A DNA stretch of 53,789 nucleotides from an uncultured Photobacterium sp. (GCF_947039875.1 NZ_CAMRAN010000028.1:1-53789), one strand, 5' to 3'; counted from the first letter of the stretch, positions 1-9,513 are shown. The notes: a model not told the origin generated them from the letters alone. Translations and numbers: made by a program.

Positions 1-44
1 TGTCACGCCGGGGGTCGCGGGTTCGAGTCCCGTCCACTCCGCCA
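1..44 (+). tRNA. tRNA-Asp (GTC), 3' part only
   Basis: The window opens inside a tRNA gene. Bases 1-6 fit the anticodon loop with GTC at 2-4. They are followed by the 3' anticodon strand, variable loop, T arm (GTTCGAGTC at 21-29), the acceptor strand and an encoded CCA at 42-44. The body matches the tRNA-Asp(GTC) type of gammaproteobacteria. The 5' half lies outside the window. A strong terminator follows directly, so this is the last gene of its transcript. A degraded second copy of the same tRNA lies at 125-200. Confidence 0.9.
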
Positions 45-54
45 TTTATTTAAG

Positions 55-86
55 AAACCTGAATCGAAAGATTCAGGTTTTTTTTC
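55..86 (+). terminator. Rho-independent terminator of the tRNA transcript
   Basis: AAACCTGAATC (55-65) pairs perfectly with GATTCAGGTTT (70-80) around a GAAA tetraloop and runs into eight Ts (78-85). It sits 10 bases after the tRNA CCA end. Confidence 0.92.
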
Positions 87-124
87 GTTTGTATAAAAGT
101 AAAATGATGCAGAATAGATACTGC

Positions 125-200
125 GGAGTGGTAGTTTAGTTGGTTAACTTTCTATTGGGAAGATTAGTGCCAGCTACGCCGGGGGGACGCAGCAAGTCCT
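125..200 (+). pseudogene. Degraded tRNA-Asp copy
   Basis: GGAGTGGTAGTTTAGTTGGT at 125-144 is what the 5' half of the upstream tRNA-Asp should look like: its acceptor strand GGAGTG complements CACTCC at 35-40, followed by a D arm. ACGCCGGGGG near 176-185 repeats the anticodon-stem and variable region of the intact copy, and AAGTCC at 194-199 echoes its T arm. The anticodon loop, the T stem and the 3' acceptor strand with CCA are lost or scrambled, so no cloverleaf can form. I read it as a decayed member of a tandem tRNA array. Bases 201-335 hold nothing I recognise. Confidence 0.75.
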
Positions 201-335
201 ATCAACTTCACATTATTGAAGAAAATAGTCATTTTATGTGGTTGTTTTGATGATTTTTATCTTGAGATTATTACGACGTGTTGATTGATTATAATGCCAT
301 GATTCTATTATTTATTTAAACCATCAAATAATACT

Positions 336-1010
336 TTATTGCTCTGCTGTAATTGTAAATATTTTTGTGAGGATGTTTAATAGATAGTTTTGGTATTTAG
401 TATTACTGCTATAGTCTATTAATGTAGCAAGTTCTTCTCCGGTAGGAGATATACGGTAATAGATGCGCTCTTATTATAGCAATTCAAACTATAGCTAATA
501 TTTTTAAAATATAATTGTATGTTTTGTATATGATTTATTTTACTTGATTCAAATTCTGTTTTTAATATTAGTCCTAAGTCCATTAAAATAACGATACTTG
601 AATATGGTAGAGAGTACTGATGATATTCAATAGGATAGTTATTATCCTTTACCCAAAAACACATTACTTTCTCTGTTGTCTTTATATTTGTAACGATCTT
701 TCTATCTTTAGTATTATTAATCTGACAACTAACGCTCATAATATATTGAAATAACAATGCTTCTTCATGAGTCATCGAGATTAAAATAGTAAGAGCTCTT
801 AACGATATAGTTCCTGAGTGTATTAACTCTTTTTTGAGAATTTGAGCCCATAAATTTTGCATGATGAACTGTAAACTTGTTTAGCCATTGTAATAAAACG
901 TACTAACCAATCAAGATCTGGCTTTGTTGCCGTTTCATTATTGCACTGCTCGCATTGACTAAGCCTTGATTGTTCTTTTTGCAGAACTTCTTCCTACGAT
1001 TGTCATTATG
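336..1010 (-). pseudogene. Frameshifted TIGR03899-family gene
   Basis: A 147-codon open frame (419-862) carries the core of a conserved vibrio protein of unknown function. It has LWAQILKKELIHSG followed by SLRALTILISMTHEEALLF and then LPYSSIVILMDLGLI. The flanking parts lie in other frames. Upstream, 863-990 reads KPDLDWLVRFITMAKQVYS, which belongs directly before the core, so a one-base shift lies near 860-870. Downstream, after about 462-480, another frame reads YYRISPTGEELATLI and stops at 336-338, as the family C-terminus should. A third break near 990-1000 separates an Arg/Lys-rich stretch (about 991-1010) from the rest. Family identity is from memory of the vibrio proteins annotated TIGR03899 (about 280-300 aa, resembling DUF2806). 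With at least two frameshifts it is very unlikely to give an intact product. Sequencing error is a weaker alternative because several independent shifts are needed. Confidence 0.75.
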
Positions 1011-1189
1011 ATACGAACTTTTCCTGTTAGCTGTATGCTGCGCCAAGATTGATAATTAATGCTGCCATTATTAAGTACAATTCTATTTTTTATTGTTAAT
1101 TATTTATGTATATTTTATATGGCAGATTGCTTGCATGTTTAATCGTTAATAAAAATCACTGCGTTTGACTAATTATTATGTGAGGATTT

Positions 1190-1399
1190 ATGCTAAGAGT
1201 ATTTCAAGTATATCGCCCTATTAAAATTGCAAAACATGTCAAAAATTTCTTTCGAGGACGGCTTTTTATTATTGGAATTGGCGGTTTTGAATTTAAAAAT
1301 GTTCGATTGGTCCCTCTTCAATCTGCTGGCCTTAAAGTATTGAGTGTTATCTCTGAGGTGAATCAAGAAATTAAGATATTTTCTGTGAATATTGTTTAA
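1190..1399 (+). CDS. ytfK: YtfK (DUF1107) stress-response protein
   Basis: This 69-residue protein aligns end to end with the DUF1107 family. It has an N-terminal YRPIKIAKHVKNFFRGRLFI block, then GGFEFKNVRL, and ends with SVISEVNQEI, corresponding to SVMSEVNRQV in the E. coli protein of 68 residues. E. coli YtfK binds SpoT and raises (p)ppGpp under phosphate and fatty-acid starvation; that role is carried over by family only. GAGG at 1181-1184 lies at good distance before the ATG. As in enterobacteria it sits upstream of tamA-tamB, but msrA, usually between them, is not visible. The first half keeps the family motifs better than the last 25 residues. Confidence 0.85.
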   Translation: MLRVFQVYRPIKIAKHVKNFFRGRLFIIGIGGFEFKNVRLVPLQSAGLKVLSVISEVNQEIKIFSVNIV

Positions 1400-1851
1400 A
1401 TTATACTGCTGTAGTAATAAATCATGATGTTTTACGTGTTGAGATATTGGTTCTATTATACCTTATTACTAATTGTTATTTATTAGACGTATATTAATAA
1501 AGGGCAAATGAAAATTTGATAGTAAGATAATTGCTATTTTCATTTTGCAATGCTTGTTGATAATATTTAGAGCATTATTAGGCTGTAATTCTTAGCTAAA
1601 AATGAAAAAAATTACTCTCTAACTATTGAGTTGCTATGTAACACTTTAGTGATGTAAGGTGTTTTATTCTCATTATAAAAGTCGTTTGACGTTAAAGAAA
1701 TAAAACTAATAGGATGCGTTATTAATGACACATATATGAATTAAGTGATTTATTGTCAATAATGTTTGTAGCTATTGTTGGCATAGATCTACACCATTTG
1801 CCAAAATAGACCGCGTGAATGAATCTAATTTTTCCAAGAAGCATAATTTGA
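1400..1851. other. Gene-free AT-rich gap between ytfK and tamA
   Basis: Both strands lack a convincing reading frame. In several relatives msrA occupies this position; I see no remnant of its GCFW active-site motif. The only structure I found is the inverted repeat at 1504-1548. The tamA promoter is presumably in the right half, but no box pair stands out from the AT-rich background. Confidence 0.5.
1504..1548. repeat. Imperfect inverted repeat
   Basis: GCAAATGAAAAT (1504-1515) is repeated inverted as ATTTTCATTTTGC (1536-1548) with one extra T. ATAG and CTAT nested inside extend the symmetry. It lies 105 bases after the ytfK stop. It has no GC core or T tract of a normal terminator. It could be a weak transcript end, an mRNA-stability stem or chance in AT-rich DNA. 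Confidence 0.4.
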
Positions 1852-3576
1852 ATGAATAAAGTTTATCAATGGCTGGGTGTTGCATCTTTTGCCTTAGTGT
1901 TATCAAGTCCGGCCATGGCGGCATCTCTTAAAGTTAAGGGATTAAATAGTAGCCTTGAAGATAATGTCGATGCCTATTTATCGGCTATTTCTAAAAATGA
2001 TTATAGTGATACCTTACGCTTTCAAGAGCAGGTTAAATCTGAAATTAGTCAAGCATTGCAAGCGTTAGGCTATTACCAGCCGACGTATGACTATCAGGTT
2101 GAAGGGAGTGGCAAAAAGACGGATATAACTGTCACTGTTGATGCTGGCCCTCGTACTCATATTAGTCAGAGTAATATCATTATTACTGGGGATGCGAAAG
2201 ATGATCCGGCTTTTATTTCATTATTAAAAGATAGTGGTTTGGGTGTTGGAATGGCACTTAATCAAGGTAAATATGAAGCCTTAAAGTCAGCATTACAAAG
2301 TTTGGCTGTGCGCCGTGGCTATTTTGATGCTGAGCTCAAGAGAAGCGAATTAGGTGTTATTCCTACCCGTAATGAAGCGGTTATTACTATAGACTTTGAT
2401 TCTGGACGACGTTACACCTTTGGTGATACAAACTTTACCGGGAGTCAAATCAAAGATAAACGCCTTCGCTCAATGATCCCTTATACTGAAAATGAGCCTT
2501 ATTTAGCGTCTAAATTAGGTTTATATAATGAACGCTTATCTAACGTTGGTTGGTTTTCATCTATTTATGTCGGTGGCGATGTTACTAAACGTAAGGATGA
2601 TAAAATTCCTATTGAGGTCGCTTTAACTCCTCAAGCTAGAAATCAAATAGAAACGGGTATTGGTTTTTCAACTGATACTGGACCTCGCCTAAAATTTAAT
2701 TGGAAAAAGCCATGGATCACCAGCAACGGCCATAGTTTTTACCTTAAATCGGAGATATCGAAAGAACAGCCTAAGCTTGAAGCTGCCTATAAAATTCCAT
2801 TAGATGATGTTTTGAATAACTACTATCAAATTATTGGTGGTATTCGTTATGTTGATAGTCACGATACAATCAGTACACAATTAGGTTTAGGTGTTGAACG
2901 ACATTGGAAACTAAATTCTGGGTGGGAACGTACTGTTTCACTACATTGGCTTAATGAAAAGTATAAGCAGGGTGGGGATGAGAATGGCACCTTCAATGTC
3001 TTCTTACCTGGACTTTCTTATAGTAAAAGTTACTTTACTGGTGGCGTATTCCCAACATCTGGTAGTAAGTATAATTTTTCGGTTGAATTTGCAGATAAAT
3101 CGTTAGGTTCAGATACGAGCTTAATTCGTTTAGAAGCAAAATCGGCATGGATTCGCACCTTAAGTGAAAACCAACGAGGCCTTTTCCGTATTGCGGGGGG
3201 AGCTGTATTGGCAGATAACATTCGTGATATTCCACCATCATTACGCTACTTTATTGGTGGTGATAATAGTATTCGAGGCTATGGTTATGAGTCTATTTCA
3301 CCACGTAACGATTTAGGCCGTATGGTCGGTGGTCAATATATGGCGACCAGCAGTATTGAATACCAATACCGTTTATATGACGATTGGTGGGGTGCATTAT
3401 TTTATGATTATGGTTCGACATGGAATGACAACAAACCAGATTGGATGCGAGGTACTGGTTTCGGTGTTCGTTGGGCATCTCCGGTGGGGCCGGTTCGTAT
3501 CGACTTTGCTTGGGGGCTTGATAAGCCCGACAAGGATAAGTTTCAACTTCACTTTTCTTTAGGGCCTGAATTATGA
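1852..3576 (+). CDS. tamA: TamA, outer-membrane Omp85-family assembly factor
   Basis: TamA is the outer-membrane half of the translocation and assembly module, which helps insert a subset of beta-barrel proteins and works with TamB. The product is 574 residues, against 577 in E. coli. A signal peptide covers residues 1-23 (ending SSPAMA). About 230 residues of POTRA repeats follow, then a C-terminal barrel. The conserved Omp85 loop motif is seen as GGDNSIRGYGYESISP, with the RGY triplet at residues 475-477. The protein ends in a barrel-type strand, HFSLGPEL. The stop codon overlaps the tamB start (ATGA), indicating translational coupling. No strong ribosome site precedes the ATG. Confidence 0.95.
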   Translation: MNKVYQWLGVASFALVLSSPAMAASLKVKGLNSSLEDNVDAYLSAISKNDYSDTLRFQEQVKSEISQALQALGYYQPTYDYQVEGSGKKTDITVTVDAGPRTHISQSNIIITGDAKDDPAFISLLKDSGLGVGMALNQGKYEALKSALQSLAVRRGYFDAELKRSELGVIPTRNEAVITIDFDSGRRYTFGDTNFTGSQIKDKRLRSMIPYTENEPYLASKLGLYNERLSNVGWFSSIYVGGDVTKRKDDKIPIEVALTPQARNQIETGIGFSTDTGPRLKFNWKKPWITSNGHSFYLKSEISKEQPKLEAAYKIPLDDVLNNYYQIIGGIRYVDSHDTISTQLGLGVERHWKLNSGWERTVSLHWLNEKYKQGGDENGTFNVFLPGLSYSKSYFTGGVFPTSGSKYNFSVEFADKSLGSDTSLIRLEAKSAWIRTLSENQRGLFRIAGGAVLADNIRDIPPSLRYFIGGDNSIRGYGYESISPRNDLGRMVGGQYMATSSIEYQYRLYDDWWGALFYDYGSTWNDNKPDWMRGTGFGVRWASPVGPVRIDFAWGLDKPDKDKFQLHFSLGPEL

Positions 3577-6500
3577 TCTGGGTGAAGCGCATATCCCTGG
3601 CTATTTTAGCCATTTTATTGTTTTTAGTGATCGCCGTTGCAGTGATCTTATATACTCCTGCTGGGTTAAAATTTGCCAGTTGGGGAGCGCAAAAAGCGTT
3701 ACCTGCATTATCTATAGGTAATACTTCAGGTTCTCTGTTACGCGGCTTTCAAGTTGATAATGTCCGCTATCAAGATAGCAATATGAATTTAGCGGTTAAA
3801 CAGTTGAATCTAACCTTGGATGATCGCTGTTTATTGACGCCTGAAATTTGTATTTCAAATGTAGGGGTTAATGGCGTTAAGTTTTCAATGCCAACATTAC
3901 CGCCAACCACTGAGCCTGAGCAACCATCAAAACCAGTAACTGAAATCAGTCTTCCGATTCCAATTAGAGTTGATAAGGTTACCTTAGATAATATTGATCT
4001 TGATATCTTGGCGAATAAAGTGAATTGGCAACATTTCTCTACCGCCGCGATGGTTGTTGGCAGTCATGTTACCTTAAAGGCAACGGATTGGGATAATATT
4101 AAGTTAGCACTTGCTCCTGTGGAAAAGCCTGTAAAATCGAAATCAAAGCCCAAAGTAAATGTTAAGGCTAAGGCTAAGTCTGATGCTACCGTTATCACAT
4201 TGCCTGATGTTGTATTACCAATGTCGTTTGATATTGAACGTTTTACAGTTAAACATTTCGAATTAGAAGGTGAAACACCACAAAAAGTATCTTTACTTGA
4301 AGTGATCGCGTCTGGAAAAGGGAGTGAAATTAACCTTAAAAAACTGCAGTTTGAGGCACCACAAGCGAATTTAAAAGCGCAGGCACAAGTAACGTTGGCT
4401 GGTGATTATCCTTTAACGTTAAATGCGGATGCTAATATCGCAATGAAGCCTGTCAGTGGTCAAACACTAACGTTAAAAGCGAGTGGTTCATTACAAAAGC
4501 TAGTTGTTGATGCGCAGCTTAAAGGTAAATTAGACGCCATTGTTAAAGGTCTATTATCGCCGTTAAAAGCTGATTTTCCATTTGATGTGGCAATCTCTAG
4601 CCGACATTTACAGTGGCCAATCGATAAGCCAGCTGAGTTTACTGTTAATAATACTAATATTGATGCGAAAGGCAGCTTAAGCGGCTTTACATTTAAGGCT
4701 AAAAGTAGCGTTGATGGTAAACCGATGCCTGCGGTGAAGTTTGCCCTTAATGGTAAAGGTGATCTGAATAAGGTTGATCTTTCATCATTAAAAATTAATA
4801 CCTTAGGTGGTGTTATTACGGGTAATGCAAAAGCGAACTGGAAAGATTTAGTCAGCTGGAGTGGACAGCTAGCATTTTCTGACATTCAACCGGGTTTACA
4901 ATGGCCTGCAGCGCAAGGCAATGTTAGTGGTAATCTCGATACTTCTGGTGGCTTAACTAAGCAAGGTGGTTGGTTTGTAAAACTGCCACAGTTAGCGGTT
5001 AACGGTACCATCATGAAGCAGGCTTTAACGCTTGTTGGTAAGTTAGATGCCTCTGATATTAATGGCAAAGGGAATTTATTGCGGGTTAATACTCCTGGAT
5101 TGACATTAAAACATGGTCCTAACGGGATGATGGTAAAAGGTGAGCTTAATAAAACCTGGAACATGGTTGCTAATATTGCTGCACCCAATTTATCTAAATC
5201 ATTAAAAGGCCTTCATGGTGCTGTTAATGGTGATGTGATGCTATCTGGCAGTATGGCGACGCCAGATATTAAGCTTGATTTACAAGGTAATGGCTTAGGT
5301 TGGCAACAGTTAGCAAGTTTAGCTTCGTTTGATCTTAAAGGTAATGTGACGCCTTTACCGACGATGAAAGCGAATGTTAGTTTGACTGCTGAGAAGGGTA
5401 AATATGGCACAACAACACTTGATGATCTTAAGATTCTATTTAAAGGTACAGAGCAACAACATAGTTTAAGTGTTAATGCGAAAGGTGAACCTGTTGGTGC
5501 TAATTTATTGCTCAATGGCGACTTTAATAAGAAAACAGGTTGGAAAGGGACTTTAGTTAAAGGTGATATTAGTACGCCCGTTGGTAACTGGGTACTTAAT
5601 CATCCAACCTTGATTCGTTATGATCTTAAAACGGCAATGGCAACTGTTGGTGCGCATTGTTGGCAACAAGGACAAGCCGGTATTTGTTTAACTAACGATT
5701 TGAGTGCTGGAACATCAGGCCAAGCGCAGTTAGCTATTCGTAAAATCAACTTTGATTTGTTAAAACCGTTCTTACCGCCAGAATTACAAGTGAAGGGTGA
5801 GCTAGGTGCGAATGTTGATGCTAAATGGTCTCCTAAAACCGCACCCTATCTAAAAGCGAATATCATTATGCCGGCCGGTAGTATACGCCAACAGATAAGT
5901 AATGATGTACAACCGCTAACATTAGGTTGGGATAAAGTGACCGTTAATGCAGAAATGCAACATGATGTATTAAATGCGAATTGGTTAGTTGCGATTAAGA
6001 ACAATGGTGATTTAAGTGGCCGCGTAAAGATCACCAATCTACAAGGCGATAAACAAATTAATGCCAATGTTAAGCTTGATCGTTTTACTCTAGGATTCCT
6101 TGAACCGATAATCAAAGATTATCATAAGTTTGATGGTCAAGTTGATACCAACTTAACGGTAACAGGGCCTATTTTACATCCAGCAGTTAATGGCTTATTA
6201 CAAATATCTAAGCTTGAAGCAACGGGACGTAAAGTACCGTTAGATATTAAAAATGCGGATATTAAACTGGCATTTAATGGCTATAACGCCAATCTAATCG
6301 GTAATATTTACACGCCAGATGGACAATTATTATTACGAGGCACTGGTGATTGGCAGGATATGAAGGCTTGGAAAACGAAGCTGAATGTTAATGGTAAAGA
6401 GTTAGAAGTAAGTGTACCGCCAATGGTTGCATTGAAGGTATCACCGGATTTAACTATTGAAGCATCACCAACGATGGCTGAAATTACCGGAAAAATCGGT

Positions 6501-7337
6501 ATTCCGTGGGGACGAATTACGGTTAATCAGTTACCTAAATCTGCGGTAAGAGTATCAAAAGATCAAGTGATCTTAAAAGATGATATGCAGCCGTTAAAAG
6601 AAAAATCAGAAGTACCATTTGATATTAAGACCAATATTTTTGTGCATATTGGTGATGATGTTAAATTGTCTGCTTTTGGTTTAAAAGCGGGCTTGCTAGG
6701 TGATTTAAACGTTCGCCAAGCAGGTAAAGGGCCGATGATTTATGGTGAGGTCAATATTGCCAAAGGATCATACTACCGCGCATTAGGACAAGAGTTATCG
6801 ATTCGTAAAGGACAAATTTTGTTTAATGGTCCAGCAGAACAACCTTACCTTTCTATCGAAGCGATTAGAGATCCTGATAATATTGAAGATGATGTAATTG
6901 CTGGTGTACGTGTTACAGGTCCTGCTGATAAACCAGAAGTTAATATCTTCTCTGATCCGGCTATGCCTCAACAAAATGCTTTATCGTATATTCTAACAGG
7001 TAAGAATCTTGATTCTGAAAGCTCGGGCGATAATAGTGCAATGACAACGGCATTGATTGGTATTGGCTTGGCACAAAGTGGTCAATTAGTTGGTGATGTA
7101 GGTGAGGCTGTGGGTGTTAAAGATCTTAGCTTATCAACTTCTGGTGCGGGTGATGATTCGCAAGTGACGATCAGTGGTTATATTGCTCCTGGGTTACAAG
7201 TGAAGTATGGGGTAGGTATTTTCAACCAAGTGGATGAATTTACTTTACGTTACCGATTATTGCGGAATCTGTATGTTGAAGCGGTTTCTGGTCTTGATCA
7301 AACCGTAGATTTACTTTACCAATTTGAATTTAATTAA
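3573..7337 (+). CDS. tamB: TamB, inner-membrane-anchored envelope-spanning protein
   Basis: TamB is the periplasm-spanning partner of TamA and belongs to the AsmA-like/VPS13-type bridge proteins. These are implicated in outer-membrane protein assembly and in phospholipid transport between the membranes. The product is 1254 residues (E. coli 1259). One transmembrane anchor lies at about residues 7-29. A very long, low-complexity beta-rich region follows, rich in Asn, Gly, Lys and Leu. The conserved DUF490 C-terminal domain ends in an aromatic barrel-like strand (VDLLYQFEFN). It overlaps tamA by four bases. A Lys/Ala-rich stretch near residues 188-205 looks like a local linker expansion. A terminator follows 42 bases after the stop. 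Confidence 0.95.
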   Translation: MIWVKRISLAILAILLFLVIAVAVILYTPAGLKFASWGAQKALPALSIGNTSGSLLRGFQVDNVRYQDSNMNLAVKQLNLTLDDRCLLTPEICISNVGVNGVKFSMPTLPPTTEPEQPSKPVTEISLPIPIRVDKVTLDNIDLDILANKVNWQHFSTAAMVVGSHVTLKATDWDNIKLALAPVEKPVKSKSKPKVNVKAKAKSDATVITLPDVVLPMSFDIERFTVKHFELEGETPQKVSLLEVIASGKGSEINLKKLQFEAPQANLKAQAQVTLAGDYPLTLNADANIAMKPVSGQTLTLKASGSLQKLVVDAQLKGKLDAIVKGLLSPLKADFPFDVAISSRHLQWPIDKPAEFTVNNTNIDAKGSLSGFTFKAKSSVDGKPMPAVKFALNGKGDLNKVDLSSLKINTLGGVITGNAKANWKDLVSWSGQLAFSDIQPGLQWPAAQGNVSGNLDTSGGLTKQGGWFVKLPQLAVNGTIMKQALTLVGKLDASDINGKGNLLRVNTPGLTLKHGPNGMMVKGELNKTWNMVANIAAPNLSKSLKGLHGAVNGDVMLSGSMATPDIKLDLQGNGLGWQQLASLASFDLKGNVTPLPTMKANVSLTAEKGKYGTTTLDDLKILFKGTEQQHSLSVNAKGEPVGANLLLNGDFNKKTGWKGTLVKGDISTPVGNWVLNHPTLIRYDLKTAMATVGAHCWQQGQAGICLTNDLSAGTSGQAQLAIRKINFDLLKPFLPPELQVKGELGANVDAKWSPKTAPYLKANIIMPAGSIRQQISNDVQPLTLGWDKVTVNAEMQHDVLNANWLVAIKNNGDLSGRVKITNLQGDKQINANVKLDRFTLGFLEPIIKDYHKFDGQVDTNLTVTGPILHPAVNGLLQISKLEATGRKVPLDIKNADIKLAFNGYNANLIGNIYTPDGQLLLRGTGDWQDMKAWKTKLNVNGKELEVSVPPMVALKVSPDLTIEASPTMAEITGKIGIPWGRITVNQLPKSAVRVSKDQVILKDDMQPLKEKSEVPFDIKTNIFVHIGDDVKLSAFGLKAGLLGDLNVRQAGKGPMIYGEVNIAKGSYYRALGQELSIRKGQILFNGPAEQPYLSIEAIRDPDNIEDDVIAGVRVTGPADKPEVNIFSDPAMPQQNALSYILTGKNLDSESSGDNSAMTTALIGIGLAQSGQLVGDVGEAVGVKDLSLSTSGAGDDSQVTISGYIAPGLQVKYGVGIFNQVDEFTLRYRLLRNLYVEAVSGLDQTVDLLYQFEFN

Positions 7338-7379
7338 TCACAATATTGATGCTTTAGCGTCTGAACCTTGATAATAATA

Positions 7380-7407
7380 AGCCCGATTAGTGATAATCGG
7401 GCTTTTT
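7380..7407 (+). terminator. Terminator of tamA-tamB
   Basis: AGCCCGATTA (7380-7389) pairs with TAATCGGGCT (7394-7403) across GTGA and leads into a T tract. It lies between tamB and the convergent rhodanese gene. Confidence 0.88.
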
Positions 7408-7418
7408 CTATCATGCCA

Positions 7419-7799
7419 TTATGGTATTGGATATGGTTGTGCTGCATTGAGTTCTTGATAATTTCGACCATTATATACTGCGGTGTATCCTAGTTCTTGT
7501 AACGTTGTTGCTGCTATTTCTGCTCGTTGACCTGATTTACAGTACAGTAAGATCGGTTGATCTTTATCTTTATAGGCCGTTACTATGGTTACAATATTTT
7601 GGTAAGGGATATTAATTGCCGAAGTGAGATGGCCTTGTGAGAACTCGTTTGGTGTTCTAACGTCGATAATGACGTGTGGTTGCTGTTGCTGTAGTTGCCA
7701 AAACTGTTGAACAGAAACATTCTGAGCATAAGTTATTGGAACCATCACCGTAAGATTAAGTGCAGCCATCAATAACGTATATTGTAGTGTGTGCTTCAT
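7419..7799 (-). CDS. Secreted single-domain rhodanese (PspE-like)
   Basis: This is a periplasmic sulfurtransferase-type protein of 126 residues. A signal peptide ends at about residue 25 (VPITYA). The single rhodanese domain has the usual IIDVRTPNEFSQGHL entry block. The active-site loop CKSGQRA carries the catalytic cysteine at residue 87, so catalysis is possible. E. coli PspE has the same layout and transfers sulfur from thiosulfate to cyanide in vitro; the natural substrate is unknown. The start lies 11 bases after the ppa stop, so it is probably co-transcribed with ppa. Confidence 0.85.
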   Translation of the reverse strand: MKHTLQYTLLMAALNLTVMVPITYAQNVSVQQFWQLQQQQPHVIIDVRTPNEFSQGHLTSAINIPYQNIVTIVTAYKDKDQPILLYCKSGQRAEIAATTLQELGYTAVYNGRNYQELNAAQPYPIP

Positions 7800-7810
7800 G
7801 GCGTTGATCG

Positions 7811-8338
7811 CTATTTTTGTGCACGCTTAAATGAGGTGATGATTTCTTCTTTTGCTGCCACTACATTTTCCCAACCATTAATTTTGACCCACTTGTTGGC
7901 TTCTAATTCTTTGTAATGTTCAAAAAAGTGTACGATTTGTGCTTTCAATAAGCGAGGAAGATCATCAATGTCTTGAATGTGATCGTATTCAGCACTGAGT
8001 TTGCTATGAGGCACCGCGACAATTTTGGCATCTTCACCTGATTCATCGGTCATTTTTAATACCCCTATAGGGCGACAGCGAATTACGGCTCCTGCCAGTA
8101 ATGGATAAGGGGTTGGTACTAATACATCAACCGGATCGCCATCAAGAGAAAGAGTATGGTTAATATAGCCATAGTTGCATGGGTAAAACATTGGTGTTGA
8201 TGTAAATCTATCAACAAAAATAGCACCACTGGTTTTATCAATTTCGTACTTAATCGGATCGGTATTGGCAGGAATTTCAATAATCACGTTAATATCGTGA
8301 GGAATATCTTGGCCTGCTGTTACTTTATTTAAACTCAT
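7811..8338 (-). CDS. ppa: Inorganic pyrophosphatase (family I)
   Basis: Ppa hydrolyses pyrophosphate to two phosphates in the cytoplasm and pulls biosynthetic reactions forward. It is 175 residues, like the E. coli enzyme. The metal-binding signature DGDPVDVLV is intact with aspartates at 66, 68 and 71. The surrounding YPCNYGYI and TPYPL blocks are typical of the hexameric bacterial enzyme. A strong ribosome site (AAAGAGG) precedes the ATG. The rhodanese gene follows closely. Proximity to tamB matches the ytfK-tamAB-ppa neighbourhood of relatives. Confidence 0.97.
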   Translation of the reverse strand: MSLNKVTAGQDIPHDINVIIEIPANTDPIKYEIDKTSGAIFVDRFTSTPMFYPCNYGYINHTLSLDGDPVDVLVPTPYPLLAGAVIRCRPIGVLKMTDESGEDAKIVAVPHSKLSAEYDHIQDIDDLPRLLKAQIVHFFEHYKELEANKWVKINGWENVVAAKEEIITSFKRAQK

Positions 8339-8499
8339 GATTGGCCTCTTTGTTGTTAATTAAATGTTGCATATATTGAGGTTATCATGATTTATAGTAA
8401 AAACAACTGTAGTCAGAATATCGTCGTTGAAGGGATACGACAGCTGGAAGCGATGATGGTTAATATCAAGGTGGCTAATACCACCTTGAATATCAATAG

Positions 8500-9513
8500 T
8501 TATTGTTCATCAACTTCGTGAAGGAAAGCCTCTACTTTATTAACCATATTGGTTGAGCCAACGAAAAAAGGGACTCGTTGATGTAACTCGGTTGGCTCGA
8601 GATCTAAAATACGCTGTTGGCCATCAGTTGCCCGTCCTCCTGCTTGCTCAATTAATAACGCCATCGGATTACATTCATACAATAACCGTAACTTTCCATT
8701 TGGGTAACTGGCAGTACTTGGATAAAGGTAGATCCCTCCTTTTAATAGATTACGATGAAAATCAGCGACTAACGACCCAATGTAGCGTGATGTATAAGGA
8801 CGGTTATCTTGTGGTGCATATTCTTGGCAATATTTTATGTATTTTTTCACTCCTAATGGAAAGCGAATATAATTGCCTTCGTTGATGGAGTAGATATTAC
8901 CATCAACAGGAATTTGCATATTTTCATGAGAGAGGCAAAATACACCTAGTGAGGGATCATAAGTAAAACCATGCACGCCATTACCCGTGGTGTAAACTAG
9001 CATAGTTGATGAACCATAAATGACATAGCCAGCTGCAACTTGGCGATGACCAGGTTGCAGAAAATCAGCGTCTGTTGCGGGTGAGCCAACGGGTGATATA
9101 CGACGATAAATTGAAAAAATAGTACCGACGGAAACATTAACATCAATGTTAGATGAGCCATCAAGAGGATCCATTAACACTACATATTTGGCATCTTGGT
9201 TGACTTGTCGGTTAAAACTGACAGCTTGATCTTCTTCTTCACTGGCAATACCACACACTTGATCGCGAGCTTCTAATGCTGATTTGAATTTATCATTAGC
9301 ATAAAGGTCAAGTTTTTGTTGTTCTTCACCTTGAATGTTTTCTGTGCCTACGGCTCCCGTTATATCGGCTAATCCGGCTTTATTGATTTCGCGATTTACG
9401 ATTTTAGCCGCTAGTTTTATTGAGCCTAGTAATGATGATAGTTCGCCACTGGCATGAGGAAAATCATTCTGCTTCTCGACAATAAACTCACCAAGCGTTC
9501 TAATATCGGTCAT
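8500..9513 (-). CDS. fbp: Fructose-1,6-bisphosphatase class 1
   Basis: Fbp removes the 1-phosphate from fructose 1,6-bisphosphate in gluconeogenesis. The class 1 signature [17 protein letters not shown] is intact, with aspartates at 115 and 118. An acidic metal site, GIASEEEDQ, lies just before it near residues 88-96. A longer in-frame start exists 66 bases upstream. I chose the ATG at 9513 because AAGGATT lies seven bases before it and because [15 protein letters not shown] matches the family N-terminus. This gives 337 residues (E. coli 332). It is divergent from mpl, with about 200 bases shared for promoters. Confidence 0.95.
   Translation of the reverse strand: MTDIRTLGEFIVEKQNDFPHASGELSSLLGSIKLAAKIVNREINKAGLADITGAVGTENIQGEEQQKLDLYANDKFKSALEARDQVCGIASEEEDQAVSFNRQVNQDAKYVVLMDPLDGSSNIDVNVSVGTIFSIYRRISPVGSPATDADFLQPGHRQVAAGYVIYGSSTMLVYTTGNGVHGFTYDPSLGVFCLSHENMQIPVDGNIYSINEGNYIRFPLGVKKYIKYCQEYAPQDNRPYTSRYIGSLVADFHRNLLKGGIYLYPSTASYPNGKLRLLYECNPMALLIEQAGGRATDGQQRILDLEPTELHQRVPFFVGSTNMVNKVEAFLHEVDEQ

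Noticed and set aside
3573..7337. Several long antisense frames within tamB
   Set aside because: They mirror the codon pattern of tamB, have no ribosome sites and no protein-like composition.
8467..8488. Perfect hairpin CAAGGTGG/CCACCTTG after fbp
   Set aside because: No T tract on either strand, so I did not list it as a terminator; it may only protect the fbp mRNA end.
8387..8521. A 44-codon plus-strand frame with GAGG before its ATG, in the ppa-fbp gap
   Set aside because: It overlaps the 3' end of fbp on the other strand, shows no recognisable composition, and its ribosome site could be chance. No comparative support available.
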